64,000 nt of DNA, taken from Symsagittifera roscoffensis. Its lineage: Eukaryota; Xenacoelomorpha; Acoela; Convolutidae. Every line of letters starts with the position of its first letter. Position 1 is the first letter of the stretch. Below the pieces are notes generated by a model. The model was given only the letters and a program-made list of their open reading frames with translations, did not search any database and was not told where the DNA came from. The stretch is taken from contig NC_087063.1 of assembly GCF_963678635.1 (NCBI RefSeq), positions 4,686,580 to 4,750,579 on the forward strand, in the 5' to 3' direction. The translations under genes were made by a program, and so were the position numbers. Of the stretch, positions 17,402 to 26,599 are shown in pieces.

Positions 17402-18463
17402 TCAAAAAGCCGAGCCTAAATCAAGAGTCGTAAAAAATTTTGCATCACCTAACTTCGAGAGGCTTTCATCAATTCTAGGTATGGGATAGGCATCCTTCAC
17501 CGTGACGGAGTTCAGGTATCGAAAGTCACAACAGAACCTCAACTGGTCGCCTTTCTTTTTGGCCATCACTACTCCACACGCCCACGGTGACTTGGATGGT
17601 TCTATCATGTCATACTCTAGTAACGTCTCGATTTCTTTTCTACACGCGTCCGATTTGTGTGGGGTCATACGCCTCGCCCCCTCCCTGTGCGGTACCGCGT
17701 TTTCCTCAAGTTCTATTTCATGCTCCACAAAATTACAACACCCGATATCCGCCTTATGCCTCGAGAAAACTTCTTCGTTCCGCTCTAGTACGTCTTTGAT
17801 GGCTTCGAGCTGTTCATCTTTCAGTTTGCCCCTCAAATGTTCAATCTCCGGCAGAACCGGTTTATCTGTCTGCATCTCATCTAGTGTGGGTCGCTCTGGA
17901 AAGTTTGAACAGCTCGACAGCCCATCGTCCGTTTCTGACTTAAGTGATTTAATAAGGCCTGAAGAATATTTAATTTTTTGCAATCGTCTCAAGATACAAA
18001 TTTTATCCCTGTGATTGGGACAATCAACAACTTCATTTTGTTTTAAGTTCTCAATCGTTTCATATCGAGTTTTAACCGGCAAAGCATATCCCAGTTTCCT
18101 CCCTCTCTGTATCGTGATCGGTATGTCAAGGGTATTCAACAAGACACTGACGCAGAGACCACTCTTCGTTATCGAAAATGATCTTCCTAAAACAGCAGCA
18201 CTTTGACTATTAGGGTTTGGAACTATACATACTTGCTTATTGTCACTTAGTTCATTGTAGTTTTTCATCCTCAAGCTCACGATTGCTGCTTCATTAGCTT
18301 TTAGCCTCACTCTCCTACTCAAGAATACCGGTGCTTTGTTTTCATTTGCCATTATTAAATTTACCGGTTTGATTGCGTACCTCCTATCCGGGTTCCGTAT
18401 CCTGAACATTGCATTATTTAGATCAATCGTTACGTCGAAATTCCTGATGAAGTCTCTGCCCAT
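17402..18463 (-). CDS. pol: Pol, first part: protease tail and N-terminal reverse transcriptase
   Basis: It begins with GRDFIRNFD, the conserved end of the aspartic protease, in the -1 frame relative to gag-protease. A linker and the RT fingers follow (VVMAKKKGDQLRFCCDFRYL, KDAYPIPRIDESL, TTLDLGSAF). It ends in TGA at 17,404-17,402, where related RTs have a Trp codon, and the frame stays open beyond. The stop therefore looks like a single nonsense change in RT motif 2. The first in-frame Met is inside the protease, so independent initiation is unlikely. Confidence 0.88.
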   Translation of the reverse strand: MGRDFIRNFDVTIDLNNAMFRIRNPDRRYAIKPVNLIMANENKAPVFLSRRVRLKANEAAIVSLRMKNYNELSDNKQVCIVPNPNSQSAAVLGRSFSITKSGLCVSVLLNTLDIPITIQRGRKLGYALPVKTRYETIENLKQNEVVDCPNHRDKICILRRLQKIKYSSGLIKSLKSETDDGLSSCSNFPERPTLDEMQTDKPVLPEIEHLRGKLKDEQLEAIKDVLERNEEVFSRHKADIGCCNFVEHEIELEENAVPHREGARRMTPHKSDACRKEIETLLEYDMIEPSKSPWACGVVMAKKKGDQLRFCCDFRYLNSVTVKDAYPIPRIDESLSKLGDAKFFTTLDLGSAF

Positions 18464-21400
18464 ATGAATTGGTCAGATTCATCCAGGTTTTCTACCACGA
18501 TGAAGCTCATCCACAGGTTACGTTCTCCCAAATTGAGGGCTATTATCGGCGTCCTGCCTAGCACCCGAAGGGCCCCTTTGTTCGCAGCTGACAGCCGTAT
18601 TCTCGAGTCTATCAAATCATCTTTGTTGAAGCCCATTCGCTCCCAAGTCTCAATTGGTATGACACTCAAGACCGCTCCCGTGTCAAGTAACCCACGTAAC
18701 TGAGTCTTCTTTCCACTTATGTCCAACACGTGCCCTGTCACGTCTGCTTCCGTTCCGATGTGCATCGCATCTTCTTCAAGCATAGCACAGTGTCCAATCG
18801 ATCTTACTTTCAATTCCTCCTTCCCTACATAGATTTGTCCAATCAGGTCTTCGTCGCATGTTATCATCGTCTTGGTATAGATGTTGATTCCATCTATGTT
18901 TAGCATAACCTCGTGTGGACCGTAAGCTTCAGTGTATCTGTTATCAACACGTACCGACTTGCTGCCCCCTCTCGTGAGTAGTGCCCTGAGCGCTCTAGAA
19001 GTAGTTTGTGGACTTATTCCACTCAAGTAGTCTGCATACACGTCAATGTGCATTAACGTCTGGTCGCTCGGCTCGCTCAAGTTTCTAGTCACCTCGTGGC
19101 CGCCCACTGTGATTATCGACATTATTCTTGCTCCGATTTTCGATATTCCAAAGGGTTTACCTGTCACCATTTTCACGGTGTTACAATTCCCGTTCTTTGT
19201 TGAGCCCGTTCTAGCCTCTGGTACTACGTTCGTTCCGGTTAATGCTTCGTTAAAATTCTGTCTCTCGATCTCCAACTTTAGTCGTTGCTCTATTTCTTTC
19301 GCAGCCAGATCTTGTTTCACTTTGGCAATTGCTTCCGTCGCCGCTCTCTCATAATTTATCTCTAGAGAGCTCCCGGCCGCGGACTCTAACGCACCGCTAA
19401 CATGTGTTACAGCTTTCACTGTCTTCGTCGGCAATTCGGTGTTTGGTGCCCCTAAGTTCCTAGATTCGAACTCGTTTTGCCTGTTCCGCTGATTCTGCAC
19501 CGCCGCTAATGCCAACTTATGTTTGGGGTGATTCTGGTCCTTGACCGCTTCCCAGAACAAGGGACAATCCATTCTGAAGTGCCCCTCCTGGTTACAGAAA
19601 AAACATCTGGCGCCTATCTTGATGATTAAGCCGTTATAGTACTCGTGTTCCTCCATCTGACTCATGTCCTCCTCATCCGGTGCATAACCTAGGCTCTTCA
19701 TGCCTTGTTTGTACGTTGTGCAGTCAGCCACATGATGATCCGCTGACCCGCAGTTCGCGCATGATCTGCGCTTATCCATATCATCTCTAGGTTTGTACCA
19801 TGATGACCTCTGGGGTTGGCTTCCCCCTTGCGTGTTCCTGTTTTCAGAATATGAGTACTTCTTAGGTTTCATCAGCATGTATTCTCTTGATTTCTGTCTC
19901 ATTTCTTCTGGGGTGGGTGCGCTGTCCTTCGACAACGTGTAGTATGTTGCTAACATTGTCCTTAAGTCATCACTTTTCACCCCATCAATGAACTTCGAGG
20001 CAATGCTAAAGTTCCGTCTGTTTGTCGACTCCTCTGGGTCACTCCTCCTTCTCAAGCTCTCGAGGTCATCTAGGAACCGATCTATTGACTCGTCGTCCCT
20101 CTGTCTCCTTTTTTCAAATCGCATCATCGCTTGATGACCCTTCATGCCTGAGCCGAATCTGTTCAACAGTATTTCAAAGATTTTGTCCGCGGTGTCGCGT
20201 TCTTCTTCTTTCTTCGCAACCACACACTTTAATGCCGTGCCTTCTAAATTGCTGAGTATGGCTGTGCACGCTTGTCTTTCGTCACTCAAGTTATCTTGCT
20301 CTAGATGTAGTCTCATCACTTCCACCCAAGTGTCAATGCATCCATCGGAGTCATCTTTGAATTCTTTTGGCTTCTTGAATGTTTTTCTTGATTTTCCCTC
20401 TCTCCTGTCGCTCGAGTCAGTGTTCCTCGTGGCGAAGGCCTCTAGAGTCCTGTTCATCATCTCCCAAGTGCTGGCCCATGTCATAGCATCCGGTCCTGAG
20501 TTGCTGTTGGCTGTTGAATCTCCCGGACCAGTCGTCGTGTTCGACGTTCCACTCTTCATTATTGTTTTCGCAGCTGTTGGTGCTATGCTTATCGCATCCC
20601 TGGGTATGGGCAACGGTGTCGATTGCCGTTTGTTTCTTTGTGGTTCTACAAAATCAACTCTGGTGCCTTGCGTACGATCCGCTGCCGGTCTCTCTTGTGG
20701 TGTAGAACCTCTCAAGATTGCATCCAACTTCGCCTGTATTGCACACGAACTCTCTGCTTGACTCTTGCTCATTGTGTCCATTCTCCTTTCCAGGCTCCCT
20801 AATTGGCTGTTAACATCATCATATCGGTTCTTCAACTGTTGCATGTCTGTTTTGATGTTCTTTTCTCGTTCTTCATTGGTGGCCTCTACCTTGTCTGACA
20901 TTTCCTTGAGTCTCTCCTCTGTTGCCTTAGCTAGGTTAAAATAACTGTCTAGATACTCGTGCTTGTTGTATCTTATCTCCTTTTTTATCACCTCTCTGTC
21001 TTCTTCACTGTTCTTAAGTCTTTTGTCGATCTGATTTAATTTCGCCAACAAATCGCCCAGCTCAATGGTAGTCTCTTCATGGTCAGCCGTGGGTTTCTCT
21101 TCGGCCATAGCCTCTGCTTTAGCTTGTTCCTCATTCTGGCCGGTTTCTGTCGCTTTCGTGCTCACTGTACCAAATGTTCGTGCTCTTTCTGCTTTTGGCT
21201 CTTCAGTCACGTTTTCTTTCGTTTTTATTCCGAACATTATTCCCAATTTTTCCGTAAAAGATGTCCTCTTTACTTGAGAGTCTTCTTTCACCGTTTCTTC
21301 GGTGTTGCCTATTGCATCTTCCGCGTCATCTATCGGTGAGAACTCTATGGGTTTCTGGTTCGGTTCCTCTGTATTGGGCATTGGAGTTGACTCTGTCGCC

Positions 21401-21645
21401 ATCTTCCCTGTTTCATCCACACTTTGATCGGGTGTCTCTAGATCAATCTCGATGGTGGGTTCTACTCTCTCCCCTTCCGTGCCCTCTTTCGCCCTGTTCT
21501 CCGCTGTACTCCTTGTGCTGACCATGTTAACTGAAAAGTTCTTCTTTGTTATCTTCGGACCCATTGGTGTTGCTTTGCTTAGCGACGAATTATACTTTGC
21601 TTCGGTCGATCTTTTTTCAGCTACCGGTACCCTGCTCCGCCTCAT
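18430..21645 (-). CDS. gag: Gag-protease polyprotein
   Basis: 1,071 residues. The N-terminal third is acidic and low in complexity, with a coiled coil at about 200-320. A Gag-like helical region follows at about 400-590 (MMRFEKRRQRDDESIDRFLDDL and nearby). Two CCHC zinc knuckles are visible, CANCGSADHHVADC near residue 630 and CFFCNQEGHFRMDC near 683, as expected for RNA packaging. The retropepsin motif LLDTGAVLSVIP lies near residue 988. The frame ends at 18,430, 34 bases inside the pol frame, and cuts the protease before its GRDF motif. No slippery heptamer is obvious there, so a one-base loss is as likely as programmed shifting. Confidence 0.92.
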   Translation of the reverse strand: MRRSRVPVAEKRSTEAKYNSSLSKATPMGPKITKKNFSVNMVSTRSTAENRAKEGTEGERVEPTIEIDLETPDQSVDETGKMATESTPMPNTEEPNQKPIEFSPIDDAEDAIGNTEETVKEDSQVKRTSFTEKLGIMFGIKTKENVTEEPKAERARTFGTVSTKATETGQNEEQAKAEAMAEEKPTADHEETTIELGDLLAKLNQIDKRLKNSEEDREVIKKEIRYNKHEYLDSYFNLAKATEERLKEMSDKVEATNEEREKNIKTDMQQLKNRYDDVNSQLGSLERRMDTMSKSQAESSCAIQAKLDAILRGSTPQERPAADRTQGTRVDFVEPQRNKRQSTPLPIPRDAISIAPTAAKTIMKSGTSNTTTGPGDSTANSNSGPDAMTWASTWEMMNRTLEAFATRNTDSSDRREGKSRKTFKKPKEFKDDSDGCIDTWVEVMRLHLEQDNLSDERQACTAILSNLEGTALKCVVAKKEEERDTADKIFEILLNRFGSGMKGHQAMMRFEKRRQRDDESIDRFLDDLESLRRRSDPEESTNRRNFSIASKFIDGVKSDDLRTMLATYYTLSKDSAPTPEEMRQKSREYMLMKPKKYSYSENRNTQGGSQPQRSSWYKPRDDMDKRRSCANCGSADHHVADCTTYKQGMKSLGYAPDEEDMSQMEEHEYYNGLIIKIGARCFFCNQEGHFRMDCPLFWEAVKDQNHPKHKLALAAVQNQRNRQNEFESRNLGAPNTELPTKTVKAVTHVSGALESAAGSSLEINYERAATEAIAKVKQDLAAKEIEQRLKLEIERQNFNEALTGTNVVPEARTGSTKNGNCNTVKMVTGKPFGISKIGARIMSIITVGGHEVTRNLSEPSDQTLMHIDVYADYLSGISPQTTSRALRALLTRGGSKSVRVDNRYTEAYGPHEVMLNIDGINIYTKTMITCDEDLIGQIYVGKEELKVRSIGHCAMLEEDAMHIGTEADVTGHVLDISGKKTQLRGLLDTGAVLSVIPIETWERMGFNKDDLIDSRIRLSAANKGALRVLGRTPIIALNLGERNLWMSFIVVENLDESDQFIWAETSSGIST

Positions 21646-21947
21646 TATTTACAATTGTTATTATTTACAATATTATTATCTACAAAAATTCTATTCTAAG
21701 GTTTAAAAACTCCAAGGAAAAAGAAATTAATAATTCGCTAAAAACAATTTTTCTTGAACTCTTGTAAGCTCTTTCGTGTTAGGTTAGGATAGGGAACGTG
21801 TTGAACGTGTTGTTATACTTGGTGCTTCAACCTAACCTATTACTTTTGTAGTACCCCCTTCCTAATGCTGTTCCAAGACTTTCTCTTTACCGTCCCAAGA
21901 CCGTTCAGCGTTGTCCCAGTACTTCTCGTTGGTACCTTTAGACCAGC

Positions 21948-22405
21948 GTCCCAAGACCAATGGCCCAAGGCTAACGTCCCAAGACCAACGTCCCAAGACT
22001 AACGTCCCAAGACCAATGTCCCAAGACTAACGTCCCAAGACCAATGTCCCAAGACTAACGTCCCAAGACCAATGGCCCAAGACCAACGTCCCAAGACTAA
22101 TGGCCCAAGACCAACGTCCCAAGACTAACGTCCCAAGACCAATGGCCCAAGACCAATGTCCCAAGACTAACGTCCCAAGACCAATGGCCCAAGACTAATG
22201 TCCCAAGACTAACGTCCCAAGACCAATGTCCCAAGACCAATGTCCCAAGACCAATGTCCCAAGACCAATGTCCCAAGACTAACGCCCCAAGACCAATGGC
22301 CCAAGACCAATGTCCCAAGACTAACGTCCCAAGACCAATGGCCCAAGACTAATGTCCCAAGACTAACGTCCCAAGACCAATGTCCCAAGACCAATGTCCC
22401 AAGAC
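21948..22405. repeat. 14-bp minisatellite in the element leader
   Basis: About 33 tandem units of GTCCCAAGACYAAY, alternating with GGCCCAAGACCAAY, with only a few positions varying. A degenerate halo with the same TCCCAAGAC core reaches from about 21,880 to 22,535. Long open frames across the array (MGHWSWDIGLGTLVLGH-like) come from the repeat not creating stops and are not genes. Confidence 0.95.
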
Positions 22406-23439
22406 CGCTTCGTACCAAGACTGCTCTGGTCCAAGACTGCCCCAAAGTTGCACTGTCCCAAGACTGTGTTGCTCCAAGACTGTCCCCAGACTGCAATGTC
22501 CCTAGACTAGTTCGGTACTGTCCCAAGACTCGTTACTGAGTGTCTGGATATAGGATTTCTTTCTTCTTCGTTGTAGGGACTCCTTGGTTGTCTGTACCTT
22601 GTACCACCACTCAAGCTCTAGTGAAAATTTTCCCAAAAACCCTCTCTTGGTTGCCAAATCTGGCCCCCCTTTTTTAGTTACCTCTTTTTGAATGTTCCCA
22701 GCAATTGGGAGCCACAACTTGTGTGCAGGTATCTTGTGATCACCTGTTTGTATTAAAAACCAATCGCAAATCTTCCCCAAAACGCAACAATGTCTATAGA
22801 AAAAATAAAATTCTGTACCGAAAAAATAACAAAACAGAGTAATCGACCCACCTAAAATTCAAAGGAGACAAATGTCAACCTTCTTTCAAAAAAAATGTCT
22901 GGTACCTAATTGCCACGCGTTTTCCTCCCCCCACTAGTCGTCTTATGAGGTGTCACGAAAACTGTCTATATCCGTTCCCCCCTACCGATCCAACCAGCGT
23001 ACCAATCTTAACTCGAGATAAGTTTTGGATGTCCACCTATTGTTACCACGCGTGTTGATGGCTAATGTAACTAAATCAACGATGTCGATTAACTAGTTAC
23101 TCTAATTCCCCCCTTTTTACAATTTACAATCGCCAACCTCTAACTTAACCAGTCCCCCTGCTAACCTCCCCCCTGTTTAGCCCCCCTCTTAAGCCGAAAA
23201 ATCCCTTAAGCGCCGGGTGCTAAACCTCTCTTGAGAAAACCGTAGACCTGTTTCCAGGTCTGCTTGAGTAAAAACTGCCTCAAAACAATGGGACTCCGCT
23301 TATCCAATTTTACACTTATTTCTTATAATGTAATGTGGATTCTAACGATACCCGTTGTCCGACCTGAGAACACCCTTGTGCGTCCTCTTGTGGTGGCCCT
23401 GTGCTGGTTGTCTCTGTTCTGCCCTTGACAGCAGACCCA

Positions 23440-23570
23440 CTTTCCCACTCGACTGGTCACCTCTTCCAATCAAGTCTCTTGGTGGTCCGTTTCGATCCTT
23501 GTGAACCTCTTTCCCACTCGACTGGTCACCCTTTCCAGTCAAGTCTCCTAGTGGTCCGGTTGGGTCGCAA
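23440..23570. repeat. Short tandem duplication in the leader
   Basis: Two diverged copies about 74 bp apart share CCCACTCGACTGGTCAC followed by CAAGTCTC and GGTGGTCCG-like sequence. No coding meaning is evident. Confidence 0.8.
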
Positions 23571-24008
23571 TCTATCTAAAAACCCTTAACAACGCCCCCC
23601 ACTCGGGCACCCTACCAAGGTCACTGCTAGTTGATCGAAAAATTGCTAGATTGATCGAAACGATCGGTCTTGTAAAACAGTATGTGTATACTATTTAATT
23701 AATACAAAGGTTCGATCCAACTAATTTGGTATCAAAGTCACTGTCTTTTTTCGTTTTATAGTTTTTGTTCCTATTTGTTTTCCTTTTTTGCTCGTGTTTT
23801 TGTCCCCCTAGTTGCCCCCCTTTACTCGGTTAGCTAAGCCTCGTTCGGAGAGCGTACCAGGAAGTTTTCTTGAGTTTTCTTAAAAAGCTATCACGGTACA
23901 ACCGGAAGGTTTACACGTTCCCGCTGAACCGTACCACCGGTACTCTAGAATGGGCATGTAGCCCGGAGCTGTGTCAAGTGGGTTCGACTCCGTAGTCATG
24001 ATGTCGTA

Positions 24009-24028
24009 AAAACACCCAGGAGCGCCAT
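24009..24028 (-). promoter_or_regulatory. Candidate primer binding site
   Basis: In sense, 11 bases after the 5' LTR, comes TGGCGCTCCTGGGTG. Its TGG start could pair with a tRNA CCA end. I cannot name the tRNA. The 11-base gap from the LTR is larger than usual, so this is tentative. Confidence 0.35.
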
Positions 24029-24038
24029 AAAAACACTA

Positions 24039-24925
24039 TGTAACAGTCGCCTACTTTAGTCACATATGAGGCTTAAGAAAAATAGGCCCTATAACCATTG
24101 GCTCAAGAGTCAGGGACACTATCTCTTGTGTTTTTCCGCCTCAAGAACGGTCGGAGCCAATTCGGTTCGCTTGCGACATGAGACTGGAACCCATTACAGC
24201 TTAAAGGCCACTACCAAAATACCCCCCCACTCTAGAAATAGAAACGTCCCCATACTTAGGTCTCGGAATACCCAAAATACATGAACGCCATTAAAAACCG
24301 GGTCGGAACCATCCGCTTAGTTACTTTTTATTGGACAGTGGAACTTTGATCCATTTCAGATGGATCAACCTAAAACTCGCCTTATCTCAACATAACTATC
24401 ATAAAATGCACTCGAGAAATTTAAATTGGAACTTACATATCGACGCACTTGAGTATGAGGAGTGAGTTAAAGATGAGCAGCTTGAGAATTAACTAATATA
24501 ACTAAATAAGTTTTAAGGCCAATTAGTTTCAGTAACGAAAGTAAGTTCTGTCTCAAGAATTGAAGTTTTCGTTTGGACCATTAGGACACTCGAGTAGTCC
24601 TCTATTCCGTTGAAGGTCCACACTATTCCATTCGAATAGTGATCCTTCCTCAAGTCAATGTTGTTTTCTCCTGTTTTCTGGATAAGACAGCTCTACTCTC
24701 TTGATATTTCGTATCGAGAAATTGCGAACAGCAATTTCCTGCCTTTTTCTTGAGTAGTTTCCCGCTCTTGTTAATTCGGGTGTTCTGATTTCTGACTTTT
24801 TCATTTTCAGTTGGTTCGAGAAAATTGAGCATGACATGCTCAATTCGAATTTTGCAAAATTAAAATTTCACTCCAAAATTGCGTATTTCTCAAGGTCAAA
24901 CCCCTAGACATGACCGACTGGCACA
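24039..24925 (-). mobile_element. 5' LTR of copy B
   Basis: Same 887 bases as the 3' LTR apart from A at 24,076 instead of T. It is expected to hold the promoter of the element. Right of it the sequence changes at once to host DNA. Confidence 0.95.
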
Positions 24926-25370
24926 CAAAGTCAAATTACCTGTTCTTATTGAAGAAATGTAATTCCTATCGAGTTTAATTTTAAACACAACAACTAATCG
25001 TCTTTTTATTCATTTTGATTTCCATATCTAGAAAATTTTAGGCTTTTGACTGGATAATGTGATGAAAGGACTCCTGACCTGACTGTAACTTCGGTTAATA
25101 TGATACTTCTGAATAGATACTATCTTCTGAATAGATACTATCTTCTGAATAGACTAAAGTATAAAAATTGTTTTCATGTATTTTCCTTCAAATATTCTGT
25201 ATGACTGGCGCGTAATTATCATGTAAGCGAATTTCTGTTTTTAAAGCTCACTCCGTTATCGCAAAAAGTTCGAAGCCCTTTTCTGCCGCAGTTAAAAATT
25301 ACATTTTTGTCTCGATCCGTTTTGCAGTTGCACCTGTTCATTGATAAATTTTTTCTTATTAAGACTGGTC
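24926..25370 (+). other. Upstream region of the Aurora kinase gene
   Basis: AT-rich. A TACTATCTTCTGAATAGA unit is repeated about 2.5 times at 25,110-25,155. A pyrimidine stretch ending TTTTGCAG at 25,320-25,327 could be a 3' splice site of an untranslated first exon. No further feature is seen. Confidence 0.4.
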
Positions 25371-26327
25371 ATGGATATTGCTAGAACTCAGTCAAATCCG
25401 TTAGGGTTGTCTGAGTTCGAAATGCAAGATGAAGGTTGGCCAACTGACGAGGAACTGGAAGTCAGCTTGGAAGTTCTCTCAAGTATGCCGACAAAGAAAT
25501 TAACAACTGATGATTTCGAAGTTGGTGCTCCTTTGGGAAGAGGAAAGTTTGGCCACGTGTACCTATGCCGCGAAGTTGTTTCGAAAGTTCCCGTGGCTGT
25601 AAAAGTTTTGTTTAAAGCTCAATTGATGAAGTATGGTTTGGAGAACCAATTAAGACGTGAAATCGAGATCCAAAAAAAGCTGAGACATCCAAATATTCTG
25701 GAAATGTATACATTTTTCTTCGACGATAAAAGAATTTATTTAGTTTTGGAGTTCTGCACGACTGGAGAGCTCTACAAAGAACTTAACAACAGGGGACAGT
25801 TCAATGTTAAAGATACATGTACTGTAATTGGACAAATTTCAGACGCTCTTGATTATTGTCATCGAAATGACGTCATTCACAGGGATTTGAAACCAGAGAA
25901 TATTCTTCTTGATGAACACGAAGAAGGAAATGGATATTTTGCAAAGTTGGCGGATTTTGGTTGGTCGATCCACTCCAAAAGTCACAGATCAACAATCTGT
26001 GGAACCAAGGATTATTTACCCCCTGAGCTGGTCCATAAGAAAAAGTATGACCACAAAGTTGACAACTGGTGTGTTGGCGTACTTTGTTACGAACTGATGT
26101 TCGGTAACACCCCGTTTCATCAAGCGTGTGACTCGGAGACGATGAAGAATATAACAAATGTTCAGTATACTTTCCCTCCTTATTTCGAAAGTGGTGCGAG
26201 AGATTTGATTGGAAGTCTTTTGAAATTCAATCCAATTGAGAGACTTGAATTGGAAAAAGTGGTGTGTCATCCCTGGATCAAATCCAATGCTAGCAACCTT
26301 CCGGATGGAAGCTGGAGATTGAAATGA
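25371..26327 (+). CDS. Aurora-type serine/threonine protein kinase
   Basis: 318 residues, close to Aurora B size, in a single exon. The frame is open upstream, but the ATG at 25,371 is the first Met. The kinase domain starts near residue 47 with the glycine loop GRGKFGHVYL. The catalytic Lys is in VAVKVLF, followed by HRDLKPENILL (catalytic loop) and ADFGWSIHS (the DFGWS form typical of Auroras). The activation loop HRSTICGTKDYLPPE contains the Thr matching the Aurora autophosphorylation site, and KVDNWCVGVLCYE follows. The N-terminal extension is short and lacks an evident destruction box. Auroras act at centrosomes, chromosomes and the mitotic spindle. Whether this is the A or B type cannot be decided by eye. 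Lack of introns may reflect lineage-wide intron loss or a retrocopy, but the ORF looks fully functional. Confidence 0.95.
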   Translation: MDIARTQSNPLGLSEFEMQDEGWPTDEELEVSLEVLSSMPTKKLTTDDFEVGAPLGRGKFGHVYLCREVVSKVPVAVKVLFKAQLMKYGLENQLRREIEIQKKLRHPNILEMYTFFFDDKRIYLVLEFCTTGELYKELNNRGQFNVKDTCTVIGQISDALDYCHRNDVIHRDLKPENILLDEHEEGNGYFAKLADFGWSIHSKSHRSTICGTKDYLPPELVHKKKYDHKVDNWCVGVLCYELMFGNTPFHQACDSETMKNITNVQYTFPPYFESGARDLIGSLLKFNPIERLELEKVVCHPWIKSNASNLPDGSWRLK

Positions 26328-26377
26328 CTAAGTTATTTTCAAATTGGTCAGAAATGCGTAATTCCCATTTAGTTTTG

Positions 26378-26383
26378 AATAAA
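26378..26383 (+). terminator. Polyadenylation signal of the Aurora gene
   Basis: AATAAA 51 bases after the stop codon, giving a short 3' UTR. Confidence 0.7.
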
Positions 26384-26599
26384 GAATTGACTTATTTTGT
26401 GATTTTGTGTGGAATGAATTTGTATTCATTTTGAGTTTGTAGTAGATAAAATTTGCGTTTGTGAGAAATGTGATTGGTACAGTTTCGATCGCTCAATTTA
26501 ATTTGTGGTCTAGAGTGTTTCTTTTCACCTGATTGGAGATACCTCCAAGAACGTTCAGATGGTGTAGAGTTTCTACTAAATATCTTTGCTGTATTTCAC

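Larger units (their letters stand above)
21646..24038 (-). other. Leader (5' untranslated region) of copy B
   Basis: 2.4 kb between the 5' LTR and gag, with no convincing ORF. It holds a 14-bp minisatellite, a short imperfect hairpin at 21,777-21,841 (AGGTTAGG against CCTAACCT), CT-rich tracts and a tandem duplication near 23,500. Such a length is unusual and may carry packaging or translation-control structure. Confidence 0.6.
2224..24925 (-). mobile_element. Complete giant (22.7 kb) Ty3/gypsy-type LTR retrotransposon (copy B)
   Basis: Two direct 887-bp LTRs (2,224-3,110 and 24,039-24,925) bound a minus-strand internal region. In sense order this holds the leader (24,038-21,646), gag-protease (21,645-18,430), pol (18,463-12,845) and a 2,947-codon ORF (12,410-3,567). 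The order protease-RT-RNase H-integrase is that of Ty3/gypsy. The LTRs differ at one position by eye (2,261 T versus 24,076 A), which implies a very recent insertion. The flanks (CAGCAA on the left, CAAAGT on the right) give no clean 4-6 bp target duplication. At 22.7 kb it is roughly three to four times a usual gypsy element. Confidence 0.93.

Noticed and set aside
22097-22539. Long open frames with repeated GHWSWDIGLGTLVL-type protein
   Set aside because: They only translate the 14-bp minisatellite, which lacks stops in several frames; both strands give similar artefacts.
3301-22611. CRISPR-like reading of the regular CTCAAG spacing
   Set aside because: Repeats are 6 bases, irregularly spaced and inside coding sequence; animal nuclear DNA.
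23940-24010. tRNA gene suggested by GGGTTCGACTCC in the retroelement leader
   Set aside because: The B-box is good, but the T-stem does not pair and no acceptor stem or anticodon arm can be drawn.
2219-24930. Target site duplication around copy B
   Set aside because: Flanks CAGCAA and CAAAGT share no clean 4-6 bp direct repeat at the LTR edges.
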